Assembly (NCBI GenBank): GCA_030694005.1
Contig: JAUXZG010000143.1
Coordinates: forward strand, 1-36,801
Reading direction: 5' to 3'
DNA: 36,801 bases
DNA from: Desulfobaccales bacterium
Lineage (GTDB): Bacteria > Desulfobacterota > Desulfobaccia > Desulfobaccales > 0-14-0-80-60-11
Shown: positions 6,492 to 17,610 of the stretch, in pieces
Position numbering within the stretch: the stretch's first letter is position 1
Layout of the letters: each line of letters starts with the position of its first letter
The notes under the pieces: generated by a model
Database searches by the model: none
What the model saw: only the letters and a program-made list of their open reading frames with translations
Told to the model about the DNA's origin: nothing
Translations under genes and position numbers: made by a program

Positions 6492-9275
6492 ATGAAGATA
6501 CCCCTGATCAAGACTTTCAAATTCAAGATTTTGCTCCTGGCCGTGATGGCGGGGTTCGTGCCGCTAATCGTCATCATCCTGGCAGCCGGGCTCTTTTCCC
6601 ACCATCTTAAGAGAGATTTTTCCCGGTCCCTGGAAGAAATCAAAATCCGGGAAGGGCAACGCCTGGAGGAACAAAATAAAGCCTTGATAAACAGCCACTT
6701 GCGCCAGAAGGCCCTGGATGTTTCCCAAGAGATTGCCGACTACCTGGAGCGCCACCCCCTCCACTCTACGGAAAAGTTGCTTAGAGACCCGAAGTTTCGG
6801 GAGATTGCCGTGCAGCCGGTAGGGCTGATCGGGCAAACCTTTCTCTTGACTCCTGAGCGCAAAAGGATTCTGCTTCACTCCCAGACTTCCCTTGAGGGTG
6901 AGGCTCTGGCCAAGGTTTTTCCATGTCCCCGGGTGGACGAGTTTTTGGACCGATTTGGGGAGAAAAAATGTTGGAGCAGCAGCCTCTGTGAAAGCGAATC
7001 AGGCGTTAATGCCGGTAATGCGCCTCGCTATCAGGTCTGTTTGGCGCCGGTCTCGGTGCGCCCCCCCGGGGGACCGGATCTGCTAGTGGGGGCTTGGGCC
7101 GACCTCAGCAGGTTGGAACAGAGCTTCGCCCCGGCCCGCGTTTTAAGAACCGCCATGAATCTGACCGGCGCCCTGATGGATGCGCGAGTGCTTCAGTTCC
7201 AGCAGGGCATCTTTGTCTTCCTGGGAGGCGTGGGGCTCGCGGGACTTTTAACCGGCCTGTACCTGACCCGGCGCCAGGCGCGGGAAATGGCCGCCCTGAC
7301 CCAGGCGGCCGAGGCTTACAATGCCGGGGACCTGGATTATCGCATATGCCAGCCGGCTGAGGATGAGCTGGGGGAACTGGCCCACACCCTACACCGCATG
7401 GCTGCCAGCCTGAAAGAGAACACGGTGTCCCGTCTTGAATGGGAAAACACATTTAACATCATCCCGGATCAGATCATGGTCTTGGATGGGGAGCAGCGGA
7501 TTACCCGTCTCAACCGGGCCGCGGCGGCCTATATGGGGGTCTCCCCCCAGGAGGCCTTGGGCCGCCCCTGTTATGAACTGATGCACCAGACCCCGGGGCC
7601 GCCGGATTTTTGTCCCTGTGGCCGGGCCATAAAAGAGGGGTTCCGGTCCCACTTGGAATATTCTTTTGAAGACAAGGGGCGCACCTTATTAGTGACCCTG
7701 GACCCCCGGCGCAACGCTGCGGGAGAGATTATCGGCTCGGTCCACGTGGCCCGGGATATCACCTCCCTCAAACAGATGCAGCAGGAACTGGCCCAGGCCT
7801 CGCATTTTTTGAAGCAGATCATCGAATCCGCGCCGGTGGGGGTGACCATAGTAAACCGGGAAGGTTTCCTGACGCATCTCAACCCCCAATTTATCAGTGA
7901 GTATGGCTATACCCCGGAGGAATTCTTAAACCGGCACTATTCGCTAATATATGCCAATGAAGCGGAAAGGCTGGCAGTGTTGGACGAACTGCGGGATCGG
8001 GGGGAGGTCTTGAGCCGGCGGGTCCTGCTGAAGCACCAGGATGGCCGCACCGTGCCCACCCGCATCTCCATCCGCAAACTTTGGGGAGCCGACGGCGAAC
8101 TTTTGGGGTCCGTGGCCATGGGCCGGAACATCTCCGAGGAGGTCAGCCTGCAGCGCCAGCTGGAGCAGGCCCATAAGCTGGAGGCCATCGCCAACCTGGC
8201 CGGTGGCCTGGCACACAATATCAATAACCTGTTGATGACCATCATGGGCCTTACCATTCTCATGCTCTCCCAAATCGAGCCCGGCCACCCCTTTTATCCG
8301 GACCTGAAGGATATCGAAAGGCAGGTGCAGGCCGGACGGGAGATAACCCAAAATCTCCTCACCTTCGCCCGGGGCACTTCCTTTAAAATTCAACCCCTGG
8401 ATCTGAACGAGCTCGTCAGGGCCAGCGCGGATATGTTAGCCCGCACCCGCCGGGACCTGGTAGTCCTGGTGGACCTGCCTCCGGACCTGCCGCCGGTGGC
8501 AGCCGACCCGGGCCAGATCCAGCAGGTGTTGCTGAACCTCTTGATCAATGCCTGGCAGGCCATGCCTTACGGGGGGAAGATCGTCATCAGAGGTCGGGCG
8601 GTAAATCTGACCGAGTGGCAGGACCTGGCCTGGGAGGTCAAGCCCGGCCATTTTGTCCGCCTGGCGGTGGGCGACCAGGGGGTGGGCATGGACGAAGAAA
8701 CCATGAGCCACCTCTTCGAACCTTTCTTCACCACCAAGGGACCGGACCAGGGAACCGGGTTGGGATTGGCCTCCGCCTACCGCATCATTAAAGACCACGG
8801 GGGGGCTATTCAAGTAAAGAGCAAAGAAGGGAAAGGCTCCACTTTCACTATCTTCTTGCCCGTTTCCCAGTCTCAGCCCCAGGGCTTGTACTTGGAAGAA
8901 AGCCATCTCGTTGAAGGGGAAGGGACCGTTCTGGTGGTGGATGATGAACCTACGTTGCTGCGGGTGACCGCCAGGCTTCTGGAGAAACTGGGCTACCAGG
9001 TGCTTCAGGCCCCCAGCGGGGAAAAGGCCCTGGGGATCTTTAAGGAACGGGGCCCCCAAATCGATCTGGTGCTCCTGGACCTGATCATGCCCGGCCTGAA
9101 CGGCCTTAAAACCCTGGAACACCTGCGGGCCTTAGACCCTCAGGTGCGGGTCCTCCTCTTAAGCGGCTACGAGGATCGGCTGGGAGAAAGACTGCCCCCG
9201 GAGGTGCACTTCCTCTCCAAGCCTTACAGCCTGGAACTTTTGTCCCAAAAAGTGGCGTCGGCTTTGAGACGATAA
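6492..9275 (+). CDS. Hybrid sensor histidine kinase with receiver domain
   Basis: This 927-residue inner-membrane kinase has a transmembrane helix at about 12-33, a periplasmic sensor region at about 34-237, a second transmembrane helix at about 238-258 (IFVFLGGVGLAGLLTGLYLT), HAMP at about 258-310, and two PAS domains at about 315-425 and 435-550. Its dimerisation domain has the phosphoacceptor His575 in LAGGLAHNINN, where AHDFNN is usual. The ATPase domain shows LLNLLINAWQAM (N box), GDQGVGM and GTGLGLAS. The C-terminal receiver (811-927) has acidic Asp817-Asp818, the phospho-accepting Asp863 in LLDLIMP and Lys910. The first PAS has a FCPCG dicysteine that might bind a cofactor. No separate response regulator is nearby. 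It is probably co-transcribed with the preceding substrate-binding protein. Confidence 0.93.
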   Translation: MKIPLIKTFKFKILLLAVMAGFVPLIVIILAAGLFSHHLKRDFSRSLEEIKIREGQRLEEQNKALINSHLRQKALDVSQEIADYLERHPLHSTEKLLRDPKFREIAVQPVGLIGQTFLLTPERKRILLHSQTSLEGEALAKVFPCPRVDEFLDRFGEKKCWSSSLCESESGVNAGNAPRYQVCLAPVSVRPPGGPDLLVGAWADLSRLEQSFAPARVLRTAMNLTGALMDARVLQFQQGIFVFLGGVGLAGLLTGLYLTRRQAREMAALTQAAEAYNAGDLDYRICQPAEDELGELAHTLHRMAASLKENTVSRLEWENTFNIIPDQIMVLDGEQRITRLNRAAAAYMGVSPQEALGRPCYELMHQTPGPPDFCPCGRAIKEGFRSHLEYSFEDKGRTLLVTLDPRRNAAGEIIGSVHVARDITSLKQMQQELAQASHFLKQIIESAPVGVTIVNREGFLTHLNPQFISEYGYTPEEFLNRHYSLIYANEAERLAVLDELRDRGEVLSRRVLLKHQDGRTVPTRISIRKLWGADGELLGSVAMGRNISEEVSLQRQLEQAHKLEAIANLAGGLAHNINNLLMTIMGLTILMLSQIEPGHPFYPDLKDIERQVQAGREITQNLLTFARGTSFKIQPLDLNELVRASADMLARTRRDLVVLVDLPPDLPPVAADPGQIQQVLLNLLINAWQAMPYGGKIVIRGRAVNLTEWQDLAWEVKPGHFVRLAVGDQGVGMDEETMSHLFEPFFTTKGPDQGTGLGLASAYRIIKDHGGAIQVKSKEGKGSTFTIFLPVSQSQPQGLYLEESHLVEGEGTVLVVDDEPTLLRVTARLLEKLGYQVLQAPSGEKALGIFKERGPQIDLVLLDLIMPGLNGLKTLEHLRALDPQVRVLLLSGYEDRLGERLPPEVHFLSKPYSLELLSQKVASALRR

Positions 9276-9305
9276 AGAGAAATTTACAGGTGGGGGTAAG
9301 GTTTT

Positions 9306-9460
9306 CTAGTCCTGTGTCCCATAATTAATATGATCTTATTCTCCAACTCCCCCTCCCTTGGCGGGAGGGGGCCGGAGGGAGGGGGATTATCAGGTTCCTC
9401 AAGGAAATCAGAGAGTTGATCATCCCCGCCCTAACCCTCACCCATCAAGGGGGAGGGGAA
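9306..9460. repeat. Degenerate copy of the CTAGTG/TCATAATTA repeat
   Basis: CTAGTCCTGTGTCCCATAAT at 9306 resembles the terminal repeat of the elements at 27068 and 32559. The G/C-rich inside (CCCCTCCCTTGGCGGGAGGGG, and later CCTAACCCTCACCC with GGGGGAGGGG) resembles the inside of the 32559 element. No convincing right end can be found, so this is at most an eroded copy in the 420-base gap before xerC. Confidence 0.3.
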
Positions 9461-9615
9461 AAGCCGGCTCAGGCACTTAAAACGCTATTTATTAGTCGCC
9501 TTATTTAACGGACGGGACCCCAGGTTTTTACTCCCTTCCTTAAAAACCCGTTTGCTTATCCTTTGGGTGAGGAGACCGGGGGCCTGTACCCCCTGACCCC
9601 TCACCCAATATTTTT

Positions 9616-9650
9616 TTGCATTGTCTTAAATTGATGATATTATGTATAAA
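9616..9650 (+). promoter_or_regulatory. Candidate xerC promoter
   Basis: The AT-rich stretch before xerC holds TTGTCT (9621-9626) and TATAAA (9645-9650), 18 bases apart, and alternatively TTGCAT at 9616-9621 with ATTATG 17 bases on. Either would start a transcript about 40 bases before xerC. The surrounding DNA is otherwise G/C-rich. Confidence 0.35.
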
Positions 9651-9695
9651 TTTTAAAGAAGTCATTTATTCGGACTTTTCTAAGGCAAGGGTTTT

Positions 9696-10607
9696 TTGAT
9701 TTTTATGAGCGACTGGGGTCATCTGAAAGGTTTTTTAGAGTACCTGAGGGTGGAAAGGCAGATGTCGCCCCATACCTTGAGGAACTATCGTTTGGATTTG
9801 ACCCAGTTCCTGGGATTTTTGTTGGAAAACCAGGAGAGCCGCTCTCTCAAGGAAGTGACTTACCAGGACCTGCGGTCCTTTCTGGCGCACAGCCTTAAGG
9901 GGCGCCGCAAGGCCACGGTGGCCCGCAAACTTTCGGCTTTGCGCACCTTTTTTAAATATTTGCAGCGCCAGGGGGTGGCGGCCAAAAACCCGGCCCGGCT
10001 GGCCCCCAGCCCCAAGCTGGAGAAGCATCTCCCCCATTTCTTAACGGTGGATGAGGTTTTTCATCTCCTGGGGCAGCCCGGCGAGGACACCTGGGGGGCG
10101 GCCCGGGACCGGGCCATCCTGGAAGTGTTCTATGCCGGGGGCCTGCGCCTGGCCGAACTGGCCCGGCTGAGCCTTAAGGACCTGGACCTTCAGACGGGAG
10201 TGGTGCGGGTCTGGGGTAAAGGGGCCAAGGAGCGACTGGCCTTCTTGGGGAGCGCGGCCCGGCAGGCCGTGGCCGCCTATCTCCCTCACCGGGAGCGGCT
10301 CTTAAAGGAACGTGAGCTTTCAGGTGAAGTCGCCCTTTTTATCAACCCCCGGGGGGGCCGGCTGAGTACCCGGGGGGTGGCCCGGGTGGTGGCCAGGTGG
10401 GCCAGACAGGCGGGCCTGTCCCAGGCCCTCACCCCCCACGGGCTGCGCCACACCTTCGCCACCCATATGCTGGAGGGGCAGGCGGATTTGCGGGCGGTCC
10501 AGGAACTGCTGGGCCACGCCTCCATCTCCACCACCGGCCGTTATTTGCACCTCAACCTGGATTATCTCATGGAGGAGTATGATCGCACCCATCCCCGGAG
10601 CAGCTAG
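9696..10607 (+). CDS. xerC: Tyrosine recombinase XerC
   Basis: A 303-residue site-specific recombinase that should resolve chromosome dimers with XerD at dif under FtsK control. The N-terminal SAM-like core-binding domain spans about 5-95 (HLKGFLEYLRVERQMSPHTL). The catalytic domain has Arg151 (AGGLRLAEL), Lys175 (GKGAKER), His248 and Arg251 (TPHGLRHTFATH), His274 (LLGHASISTT) and the nucleophile Tyr283 (GRYLHL), so it is complete. The TTG at 9696 has AAGG five bases upstream; the ATG at 9705 (MSDWGHLKG) has poorer spacing, so both starts remain possible. hslV follows after 137 bases, the familiar xerC-hslV-hslU order. Confidence 0.92.
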   Translation: MIFMSDWGHLKGFLEYLRVERQMSPHTLRNYRLDLTQFLGFLLENQESRSLKEVTYQDLRSFLAHSLKGRRKATVARKLSALRTFFKYLQRQGVAAKNPARLAPSPKLEKHLPHFLTVDEVFHLLGQPGEDTWGAARDRAILEVFYAGGLRLAELARLSLKDLDLQTGVVRVWGKGAKERLAFLGSAARQAVAAYLPHRERLLKERELSGEVALFINPRGGRLSTRGVARVVARWARQAGLSQALTPHGLRHTFATHMLEGQADLRAVQELLGHASISTTGRYLHLNLDYLMEEYDRTHPRSS

Positions 10608-10639
10608 GGTGAGGGCGCGGGATTAACTTCAATTTTAAC

Positions 10640-10740
10640 GAGAGAATTTCCCTCCCCCTGGATGGGGGAGGGTCAGGGTGGGGGTGATTATTTTCTTCCT
10701 CCCCCCACCTTCTCCCATTAGGGGAGGGGGAATTTGGGGA
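10640..10740. repeat. G/C-rich inverted repeat between xerC and hslV
   Basis: CCCTCCCCCTGGATGGGGGAGGG is followed by a second C/G-rich pair ending CCCATTAGGGGAGGGGG. Each can fold as a hairpin and the two can pair with one another. It resembles the inside of the element at 32559 but has no terminal repeats. The hslV ribosome-binding region directly abuts it. Confidence 0.45.
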
Positions 10741-10750
10741 ATACTTGATC

Positions 10751-11296
10751 ATGTGGCAAAATTCTAAAGAATGGCGCGGCACCACCATCCTCATGGTGCG
10801 CCGGGGGGCCCAGGTGGCCGTGGCCGGCGACGGCCAGGTCACCATAGGGGATATGGTGATGAAGCACCGGGCCAAAAAGGTGCGCAAACTCTACCACGGC
10901 CGCATCATCGTGGGGTTTGCCGGGGCCAGCGCCGACGCCCTGACCCTGTTTGAACGCCTGGAGGCCAAGCTGGAGAAGCACCAGGGCAATCTCACCCGGG
11001 CCGTGGTGGAGCTGGCCAAAGACTGGCGCACGGATCGCATCCTGAGGCGCCTGGAGGCCCTGCTCCTGGCGGTGGACGGCGCCGACGCGTTTCTTATCTC
11101 CGGCACCGGAGATGTGATTGAGCCGGATGAAGGGGTGATGGCCATCGGCTCCGGGGCGCCTTATGCCCTGGCCGCGGCCCGGGCCCTCATGGCCCATACG
11201 GAGCTTGCCCCCAAGGCGATTTGCCGGGAGGCCATGAGCATCGCCGCGTCTTTGTGCGTCTATACCAACAAAGAGATAGTGATAGAGGAATTGTGA
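10751..11296 (+). CDS. hslV: ATP-dependent protease subunit HslV
   Basis: The proteolytic subunit of the HslUV (ClpQY) protease: a threonine peptidase that forms a double hexamer and degrades substrates unfolded by HslU in the cytoplasm. The conserved [12 protein letters not shown] places the catalytic threonine a few residues from the start, to be exposed by processing of a short propeptide. [26 protein letters not shown], then [20 protein letters not shown] and [20 protein letters not shown] are family signatures. I chose ATG at 10751 (MWQNSKEW), with GGGGA ten bases upstream; a TTG at 10745 has tighter spacing. The pairing with hslU downstream confirms the call. Confidence 0.95.
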   Translation: MWQNSKEWRGTTILMVRRGAQVAVAGDGQVTIGDMVMKHRAKKVRKLYHGRIIVGFAGASADALTLFERLEAKLEKHQGNLTRAVVELAKDWRTDRILRRLEALLLAVDGADAFLISGTGDVIEPDEGVMAIGSGAPYALAAARALMAHTELAPKAICREAMSIAASLCVYTNKEIVIEEL

Positions 11297-11299
11297 TAT

Positions 11300-11504
11300 T
11301 TGAGGGGAGGGCTGGGGGAGTTTTTTGTAAGTGCTCCCCCACCCTCCCCTCAAACTCCCCTCCCCACCCCCTTTATGGGGGCCGGGGAAGGCGGGGCCTC
11401 TGGCCCCGCCTTCCCCGGCCCAATAAAAACCCATAAGGGATTGGGGGAGGGGGATCGGGGAGGGGGTAAGGGGCTGTGCCCCTTAGCCCCCTCCCCCAAA
11501 AAAA
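11300..11504 (+). repeat. Triple-hairpin repeat, copy A (hslV-hslU gap)
   Basis: The gap is filled by three consecutive G/C hairpins. The first spans 11302-11351 (GAGGGGAGGG against CCCTCCCCTC). The second spans 11377-11421 (arms GGGCCGGGGAAGGCGGGGCC around TCT). The third spans about 11452-11497 (AGGGGGTAAGGGGC around TGT). The same three hairpins in the same order fill 14535-14731 and 16414-16617. Confidence 0.75.
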
Positions 11505-11528
11505 CATCAACTCAAAGGAACAGCAACC

Positions 11529-12875
<1,347 letters not shown>

Positions 12876-12878
<3 letters not shown>

Positions 12879-12912
12879 CTATCAGCTATCAGCATTCAGC
12901 CATCAGCTCTTA
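12876..12912. repeat. AGCTATCAGC-type repeat, left flank of the AT-rich gene
   Basis: Tandem units AGCTATCAGCTATCAGC followed by ATTCAGCCATCAGCTC start on the hslU stop codon. The reverse complement of the repeat at 13607-13642 (AGCTTTCAGCTTTCAGC) is closely similar, so the two flank the intervening gene as imperfect inverted repeats. Confidence 0.6.
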
Positions 12913-12955
12913 ATGGTATTCAGTAGGGGTCAGGGGCCAGGGGTCAGGAAATAAT

Positions 12956-12979
12956 GTAGGGTGGGCATTGCCCACCATT
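12956..12979. repeat. GTAGGGTGGGCA palindrome
   Basis: TAGGGTGGGCATTGCCCACC holds the perfect 14-base palindrome GGTGGGCATTGCCCACC core. It is one of several hairpin types scattered through the intergenic DNA. Confidence 0.35.
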
Positions 12980-13033
12980 ATTTAGATACAGGGTCGTCGT
13001 GCGCACCCTAGCTTTGCTGAAGAGGATAAGGCT

Positions 13034-13564
13034 GTGTTGAAAATAACAAAAGAAGACATATTAGAATGGTCTAAAAAGTATGATTCTAGATATAGAGGAA
13101 CAAATGATGAAATAACGGAGATCAAATTAAAACAGCTTTTGGAAAAACAGCGTTATTTGAATAAGCCTGAATTTATTGAATTATGTAAATGGAAAACACC
13201 CAGACCGAGGAAGCACTATGAACGTAATGATGAAAAACTTGTTAGGGAAAATACTAGAGATAGTTTTTCTACTAATGATGAAAAAAAGCGCATAAAATTA
13301 TTGGATGATTTAAAAGGGGTATCTTTACCTATAGCATCAGCTATCTTACATTTTGCTTTCCTGAACAGATACCCAATATTAGACTTTAGGGCAATTTGGT
13401 CATTAGGATGGGGAAAGCCCAAAATTAGTTACCGTTTTTGGCAAAGTTATTGTAATAGAATATCGGAGATTTCTCGGCAGGTTAACTTACCTATAAGGAT
13501 AATTGACAAAGCATTGTGGGAATATTCTAAACAAAAACAACCCACTCCATGTAAAAGATTATAG
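13034..13564 (+). CDS. AT-rich gene, possible HhH-type (DNA glycosylase-like) protein
   Basis: A 176-residue protein with no firm family. The stretch RIKLLDDLKGVSLPIASAIL followed by HFAFLNRYPILDFRAIWSLGW resembles the helix-hairpin-helix part of HhH-GPD DNA glycosylase-fold proteins (L.GVG...AS.IL, then RYPI.D.RA). I see no obvious catalytic Lys/Asp pair that would make it a glycosylase, so nucleic-acid binding is only an inference. The N-terminal half is basic and charged (TPRPRKHYERND). Base use is strikingly AT-rich with A/T-ending codons, unlike every neighbour. Imperfect inverted AGCTxTCAGC repeats flank it and it interrupts the hslU-argB gap, all suggesting recent transfer. The start is GTG 13034 or TTG 13037, behind AGAGGATAAGG. 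Confidence 0.7.
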   Translation: MLKITKEDILEWSKKYDSRYRGTNDEITEIKLKQLLEKQRYLNKPEFIELCKWKTPRPRKHYERNDEKLVRENTRDSFSTNDEKKRIKLLDDLKGVSLPIASAILHFAFLNRYPILDFRAIWSLGWGKPKISYRFWQSYCNRISEISRQVNLPIRIIDKALWEYSKQKQPTPCKRL

Positions 13565-13606
13565 TAGAGGTAATATCCCAGTGGGCACCTTACGGGTGCT
13601 TGCTTT

Positions 13607-14528
<922 letters not shown>

Positions 14529-14534
14529 ATGGGT

Positions 14535-14731
14535 TTTTGAGGGGAGGGTGGGGGAACGCGGTTCCCCCACCCTCCCCTCAAACTCCCCTCCCAACCCCCT
14601 GTAAGGGGGCCGGAGAAGGCGGGGCCAATGGCCCCACCTTCTCCGGCCCAAATCTTAGCTTAAGGGATTGGGGGTGGGGGATTGGGGGAGGGGGTAAGGG
14701 GCCACTGCCCCTTAGCCCCCTCCCCCAAAAA
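14535..14731 (+). repeat. Triple-hairpin repeat, copy B (argB-rsmE gap)
   Basis: This copy has the same three hairpins as copy A: GAGGGGAGGGTGGGGGAAC with its mirror, GGGGGCCGGAGAAGGCGGGG with its mirror, and AGGGGGTAAGGGGC around CACT. It ends six bases before the rsmE ATG, so rsmE has no visible ribosome-binding site outside the repeat. Confidence 0.75.
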
Positions 14732-14736
14732 CCACT

Positions 14737-15489
14737 ATGACCAAATCAGTCCCTATAGCACTGCGGCGGTTTTATGTGACGCCCGGGCGGGTGGCGGGAG
14801 GGGTGTTGCGGTTGGACCTCCAGGAGACGCATCATCTGGTTCGGGTTTTGCGTCTCAAGGTGGGTGCCCGGGTGGCGATAGGGGACGGCCAGGGTCGGGT
14901 CTGGGAAGCTCAGGTGGAAGGTCTGGAACCGGGCGGGGCCCGGCTCAAGGTGGTGCGGGAGTTGGCCTCCTGGGGCGAATCGCCTTTAGCGCTGGTGTTG
15001 GGAATCGGCCTGGCCAAAGGTGAGGCCATGGACACCGTGATCCGCCAGGCCACGGAGATGGGGGTGAAGCGGATTCTGCCTCTGGTGACGGAGCGCTGCG
15101 AAAGGGTGACGGCGGCGCGGGCCGCCCGGCGCCAGGCCCGTTGGCAGCGCCTGGCCCAGGAAAGCTTGAAGTCCTGCCAGAGGTCAAATCTGCCTGAGAT
15201 AGATTTTCCCGAAGAGTTTGCCGCGGCCCTGGCCGGGCCGGAGGAGGCCAAGCTTATCTTTTGGGAAGAGGAGCGGGGCGGGGGGCTAAAGTCTTGCCTT
15301 GACCAGCCTCCACCCAAATCCGCCCGCCTCCTCATCGGCCCGGAAGGCGGTTTTTCCGCCGGAGAAGTGGACCAGGCTCGGGAAGCGGGTTATGAGGTGG
15401 TGAGCCTGGGCCCCCGGCGCCTCAAGGTGGAGACCGCGGCCCTGGCGGCGCTGACCCTGGTCCAATACGCCTGGGGGGACTTGGCCTGA
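14737..15489 (+). CDS. rsmE: 16S rRNA (uracil1498-N3)-methyltransferase RsmE
   Basis: A SPOUT-class methyltransferase of 250 residues that modifies U1498 of 16S rRNA. The N-terminal PUA-like domain (about 10-80) includes RRFYVTPGRV and HHLVRVLRLKVG. The SPOUT domain has IRQATEMGVKRILPLVTERC, LLIGPEGGFSAGEVDQA and the knot sequence LGPRRLKVETAALAAL, all diagnostic. Its TGA overlaps the ATG of the radical SAM gene (ATGA-type overlap at 15489), so the two are translationally coupled. The start is the ATG at 14737, immediately after repeat copy B. Confidence 0.94.
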   Translation: MTKSVPIALRRFYVTPGRVAGGVLRLDLQETHHLVRVLRLKVGARVAIGDGQGRVWEAQVEGLEPGGARLKVVRELASWGESPLALVLGIGLAKGEAMDTVIRQATEMGVKRILPLVTERCERVTAARAARRQARWQRLAQESLKSCQRSNLPEIDFPEEFAAALAGPEEAKLIFWEEERGGGLKSCLDQPPPKSARLLIGPEGGFSAGEVDQAREAGYEVVSLGPRRLKVETAALAALTLVQYAWGDLA

Positions 15490-16424
15490 TGGGGGCCTTG
15501 CCTTATCTGGACCTAAATTCTTACCTGCGCCGGCGCTTTGGGGAGAGGGTCCAGAAAATCACCCTGGACGCCGGACTCACCTGCCCCAACCGGGACGGCC
15601 GGGTGGGGCTGGGAGGCTGCCTTTACTGCAACATCAGGGGCTCCGGCACCGGGGCTTGGGCCCTGGGCTTGGGGATCACCGCGCAGTGCCAAGAGGGCCT
15701 GTCCCGTCTTAAGCAGCGCTATGGGGCCCGCAAATTTATCGGCTATTTCCAGAGTTTTTCCAATACCTATGCCCCCCTGGAGTTGCTTAAAGACCTTTAT
15801 CAAGAGGCCCTGGCCTTTCCTGAAGTGGTGGGTTTGAGCATCGGCACCCGGCCCGACTGCCTGGCCGATGAGGTGCTGGACCTCCTGGCCGGCTACGCCC
15901 GGCGCTATCTGGTGTGGCTGGAGCTGGGCCTGCAGTCAGCCCACGACGACACGCTCAAGAGACTCAATCGTGGCCACGATGTGGCCTGCTTCGGCGAGGC
16001 GGCGGGGCGGGCCGCGGCCCGGGGTCTGGAGGTTATCGCGCATGTAATTTTGGGTTTGCCAGGGGAGGGGCCGGAAGAGATGGCAGCCACTGCCACTTAT
16101 TTAGCGGGGCTGCCCTTGCAGGGCGTAAAAATTCATCTATTGTATGTCATCCGCGGCTCGGGGCTGGCCGTCCTTTATCAAGACGGGGAATATCAATGCC
16201 TCCAGGAAGCTGACTATGTTAGACAGGTGGTGGACTTTATCGAACTTCTACCTCCCCGGATGGTAATCCACCGCCTCACCGGCGACCCCCATCCTCAGGA
16301 ACTGCTGGCGCCGGACTGGTGCCTGAACAAATCCCGGGTGCTGCGCCTGATCAAGGAGGAATTTGCCCGCCGGGGGACAAGGCAGGGGAGCCGGTGGGAA
16401 GGGGGAGAGAAAGTTGTGGGGTGA
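15489..16424 (+). CDS. Radical SAM protein of the YhcC/TIGR01212 family
   Basis: A 311-residue cytoplasmic protein with the atypical cluster motif of this family: TCPNRDGRVGLGGCLYC places cysteines at 32, 44 and 47 for the SAM-bound 4Fe-4S cluster. YFQSFSNTYAPLELLKDLY, VGLSIGTRPDCLADEVLDLL, VWLELGLQSAHDDTLKRLNRGH, HVILGLPGEG and VKIHLLYVIRGSGLA are further family blocks. The reaction is not established, although rRNA/tRNA modification has been suggested for related proteins; coupling to rsmE agrees with an RNA role but does not prove it. The last codons and stop lie in repeat copy C, which appears to supply the TGA. Confidence 0.9.
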   Translation: MGALPYLDLNSYLRRRFGERVQKITLDAGLTCPNRDGRVGLGGCLYCNIRGSGTGAWALGLGITAQCQEGLSRLKQRYGARKFIGYFQSFSNTYAPLELLKDLYQEALAFPEVVGLSIGTRPDCLADEVLDLLAGYARRYLVWLELGLQSAHDDTLKRLNRGHDVACFGEAAGRAAARGLEVIAHVILGLPGEGPEEMAATATYLAGLPLQGVKIHLLYVIRGSGLAVLYQDGEYQCLQEADYVRQVVDFIELLPPRMVIHRLTGDPHPQELLAPDWCLNKSRVLRLIKEEFARRGTRQGSRWEGGEKVVG

Positions 16425-16617
16425 GGGCCAGGGAGTTTTTTGTAAGTGCTCCCTGCCCTCCCCCCACACCCCTCTCCCAACCCGCATATGGGGGCCGGGG
16501 AAGGCGGGGCCATCGGCCCCGCCTTCCCCGGCCCAAATCTTAGCTTAAGGGGTTGGGGGTAGGGGTTTGGGGGAGGATTGTAAGGGGGTCTGCGACCCCT
16601 GGCCCTCTCCCCCAAAA
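16414..16617 (+). repeat. Triple-hairpin repeat, copy C (after the radical SAM gene)
   Basis: The third and most diverged copy has a first hairpin with the same GAGTTTTTTGTAAGTGCTC loop region as copy A. The second hairpin is GGGGCCGGGGAAGGCGGGGC with its mirror, and the third (TAAGGGGGTCTGCGACCCC) is more altered. Its left end overlaps the final codons and stop of the radical SAM gene. Confidence 0.7.
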
Positions 16618-16698
16618 ACTGCGCCGGCGGCCAGGCATCTTAAAGATTATCATTTTTAGGTGGCAAATAAAGGGGAAATGGACTAATTAATCCAGCTT

Positions 16699-17520
16699 AT
16701 GAGCAACATCAAAAATGCTGAGTTAAAAAGTATTAAGGAAGCAGGGCCGCTGCCAAAGGGGACGGATAGGTCTCCGGTTAAACGCCGCTGGCTGATATGG
16801 GGGCTATTGGTCCTGGCCCTTTTAATCATATCAGGATCTCTGCTCTGGGGCTTTAGCTGCCGCTACCTCTTATGGGGTCAAGCCTGTTACTTTTGGGACT
16901 TTTTTACCGATGAGAGATTCAAGGATTGGCTCAAGAACCTGGTGGCGGCCGCCGGACCTCTGGGGCCAGTGGTCTTTATCTCCGTCCAGGTTCTGCAGGT
17001 AGTATTTGCGCCTATACCCGGGGAGGCCACCGGTTTTTTAGGTGGGCTCCTGTTCGGCGTGCCTTTGGGCATGCTTTACTCCACCATTGGCCTCACCCTC
17101 GGGTCGGTGGCGGCCTTCCTGCTGGGCCGCTGGCTGGAGGTGCACTTTGTCGTTCGGGTTGTGAACCCCGAGACCCTGAAGCGCTTTGATTTCCTCATGG
17201 AACGCCAGGGTACGCTGGTGGCCTTTCTGCTCTTTTTGACCCCGGGATTTCCCAAGGACTCCCTCTGCTTTATCCTGGGCCTGAGCCACATATCCCTGAA
17301 ACTCTTCACGGTGATGGTTACCGTGGGCCGCCTGCCCGGCACCCTGATGCTTACCCTGACGGGAGCCAAGGTCTATGAGGGGGATTACTACTTTACCCTT
17401 GTCATTCTGGGCTTGTGCATGATCTTGGGGGGAGTCATGTACTATTATCGGGAACCCCTTTACGAGTGGCTGAGACGCTGGGACGATCATCGAAATAGCA
17501 ACGGGCCGGCAAAAAAATGA
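16699..17520 (+). CDS. TVP38/TMEM64 (VTT-domain) membrane protein
   Basis: A 273-residue inner-membrane protein of the DedA-related VTT superfamily. A charged cytoplasmic N-terminus (1-30) precedes a transmembrane helix (WLIWGLLVLALLIISGSLLW). The VTT domain spans about 85-225, with the re-entrant motif FAPIPGEATGFLGGLLFG and the second half FLTPGFPKDSLCFILGLSHI, both typical. A last helix (FTLVILGLCMILGGVMYYY) and a charged tail follow. Family members are implicated in lipid scrambling or flipping across the membrane; the substrate here is unknown. The start ATG at 16699 lacks a strong ribosome-binding site. The O-methyltransferase-like gene follows 90 bases later. Confidence 0.88.
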   Translation: MSNIKNAELKSIKEAGPLPKGTDRSPVKRRWLIWGLLVLALLIISGSLLWGFSCRYLLWGQACYFWDFFTDERFKDWLKNLVAAAGPLGPVVFISVQVLQVVFAPIPGEATGFLGGLLFGVPLGMLYSTIGLTLGSVAAFLLGRWLEVHFVVRVVNPETLKRFDFLMERQGTLVAFLLFLTPGFPKDSLCFILGLSHISLKLFTVMVTVGRLPGTLMLTLTGAKVYEGDYYFTLVILGLCMILGGVMYYYREPLYEWLRRWDDHRNSNGPAKK

Positions 17521-17610
17521 GTCTACGAAAGGAGGGGGGCGTGGGATCCTTGCCCCCTTCACCTTAGCTCCATTCAATAATTTAGCTCGCCAGGGGAGGG
17601 GATCTGAACC

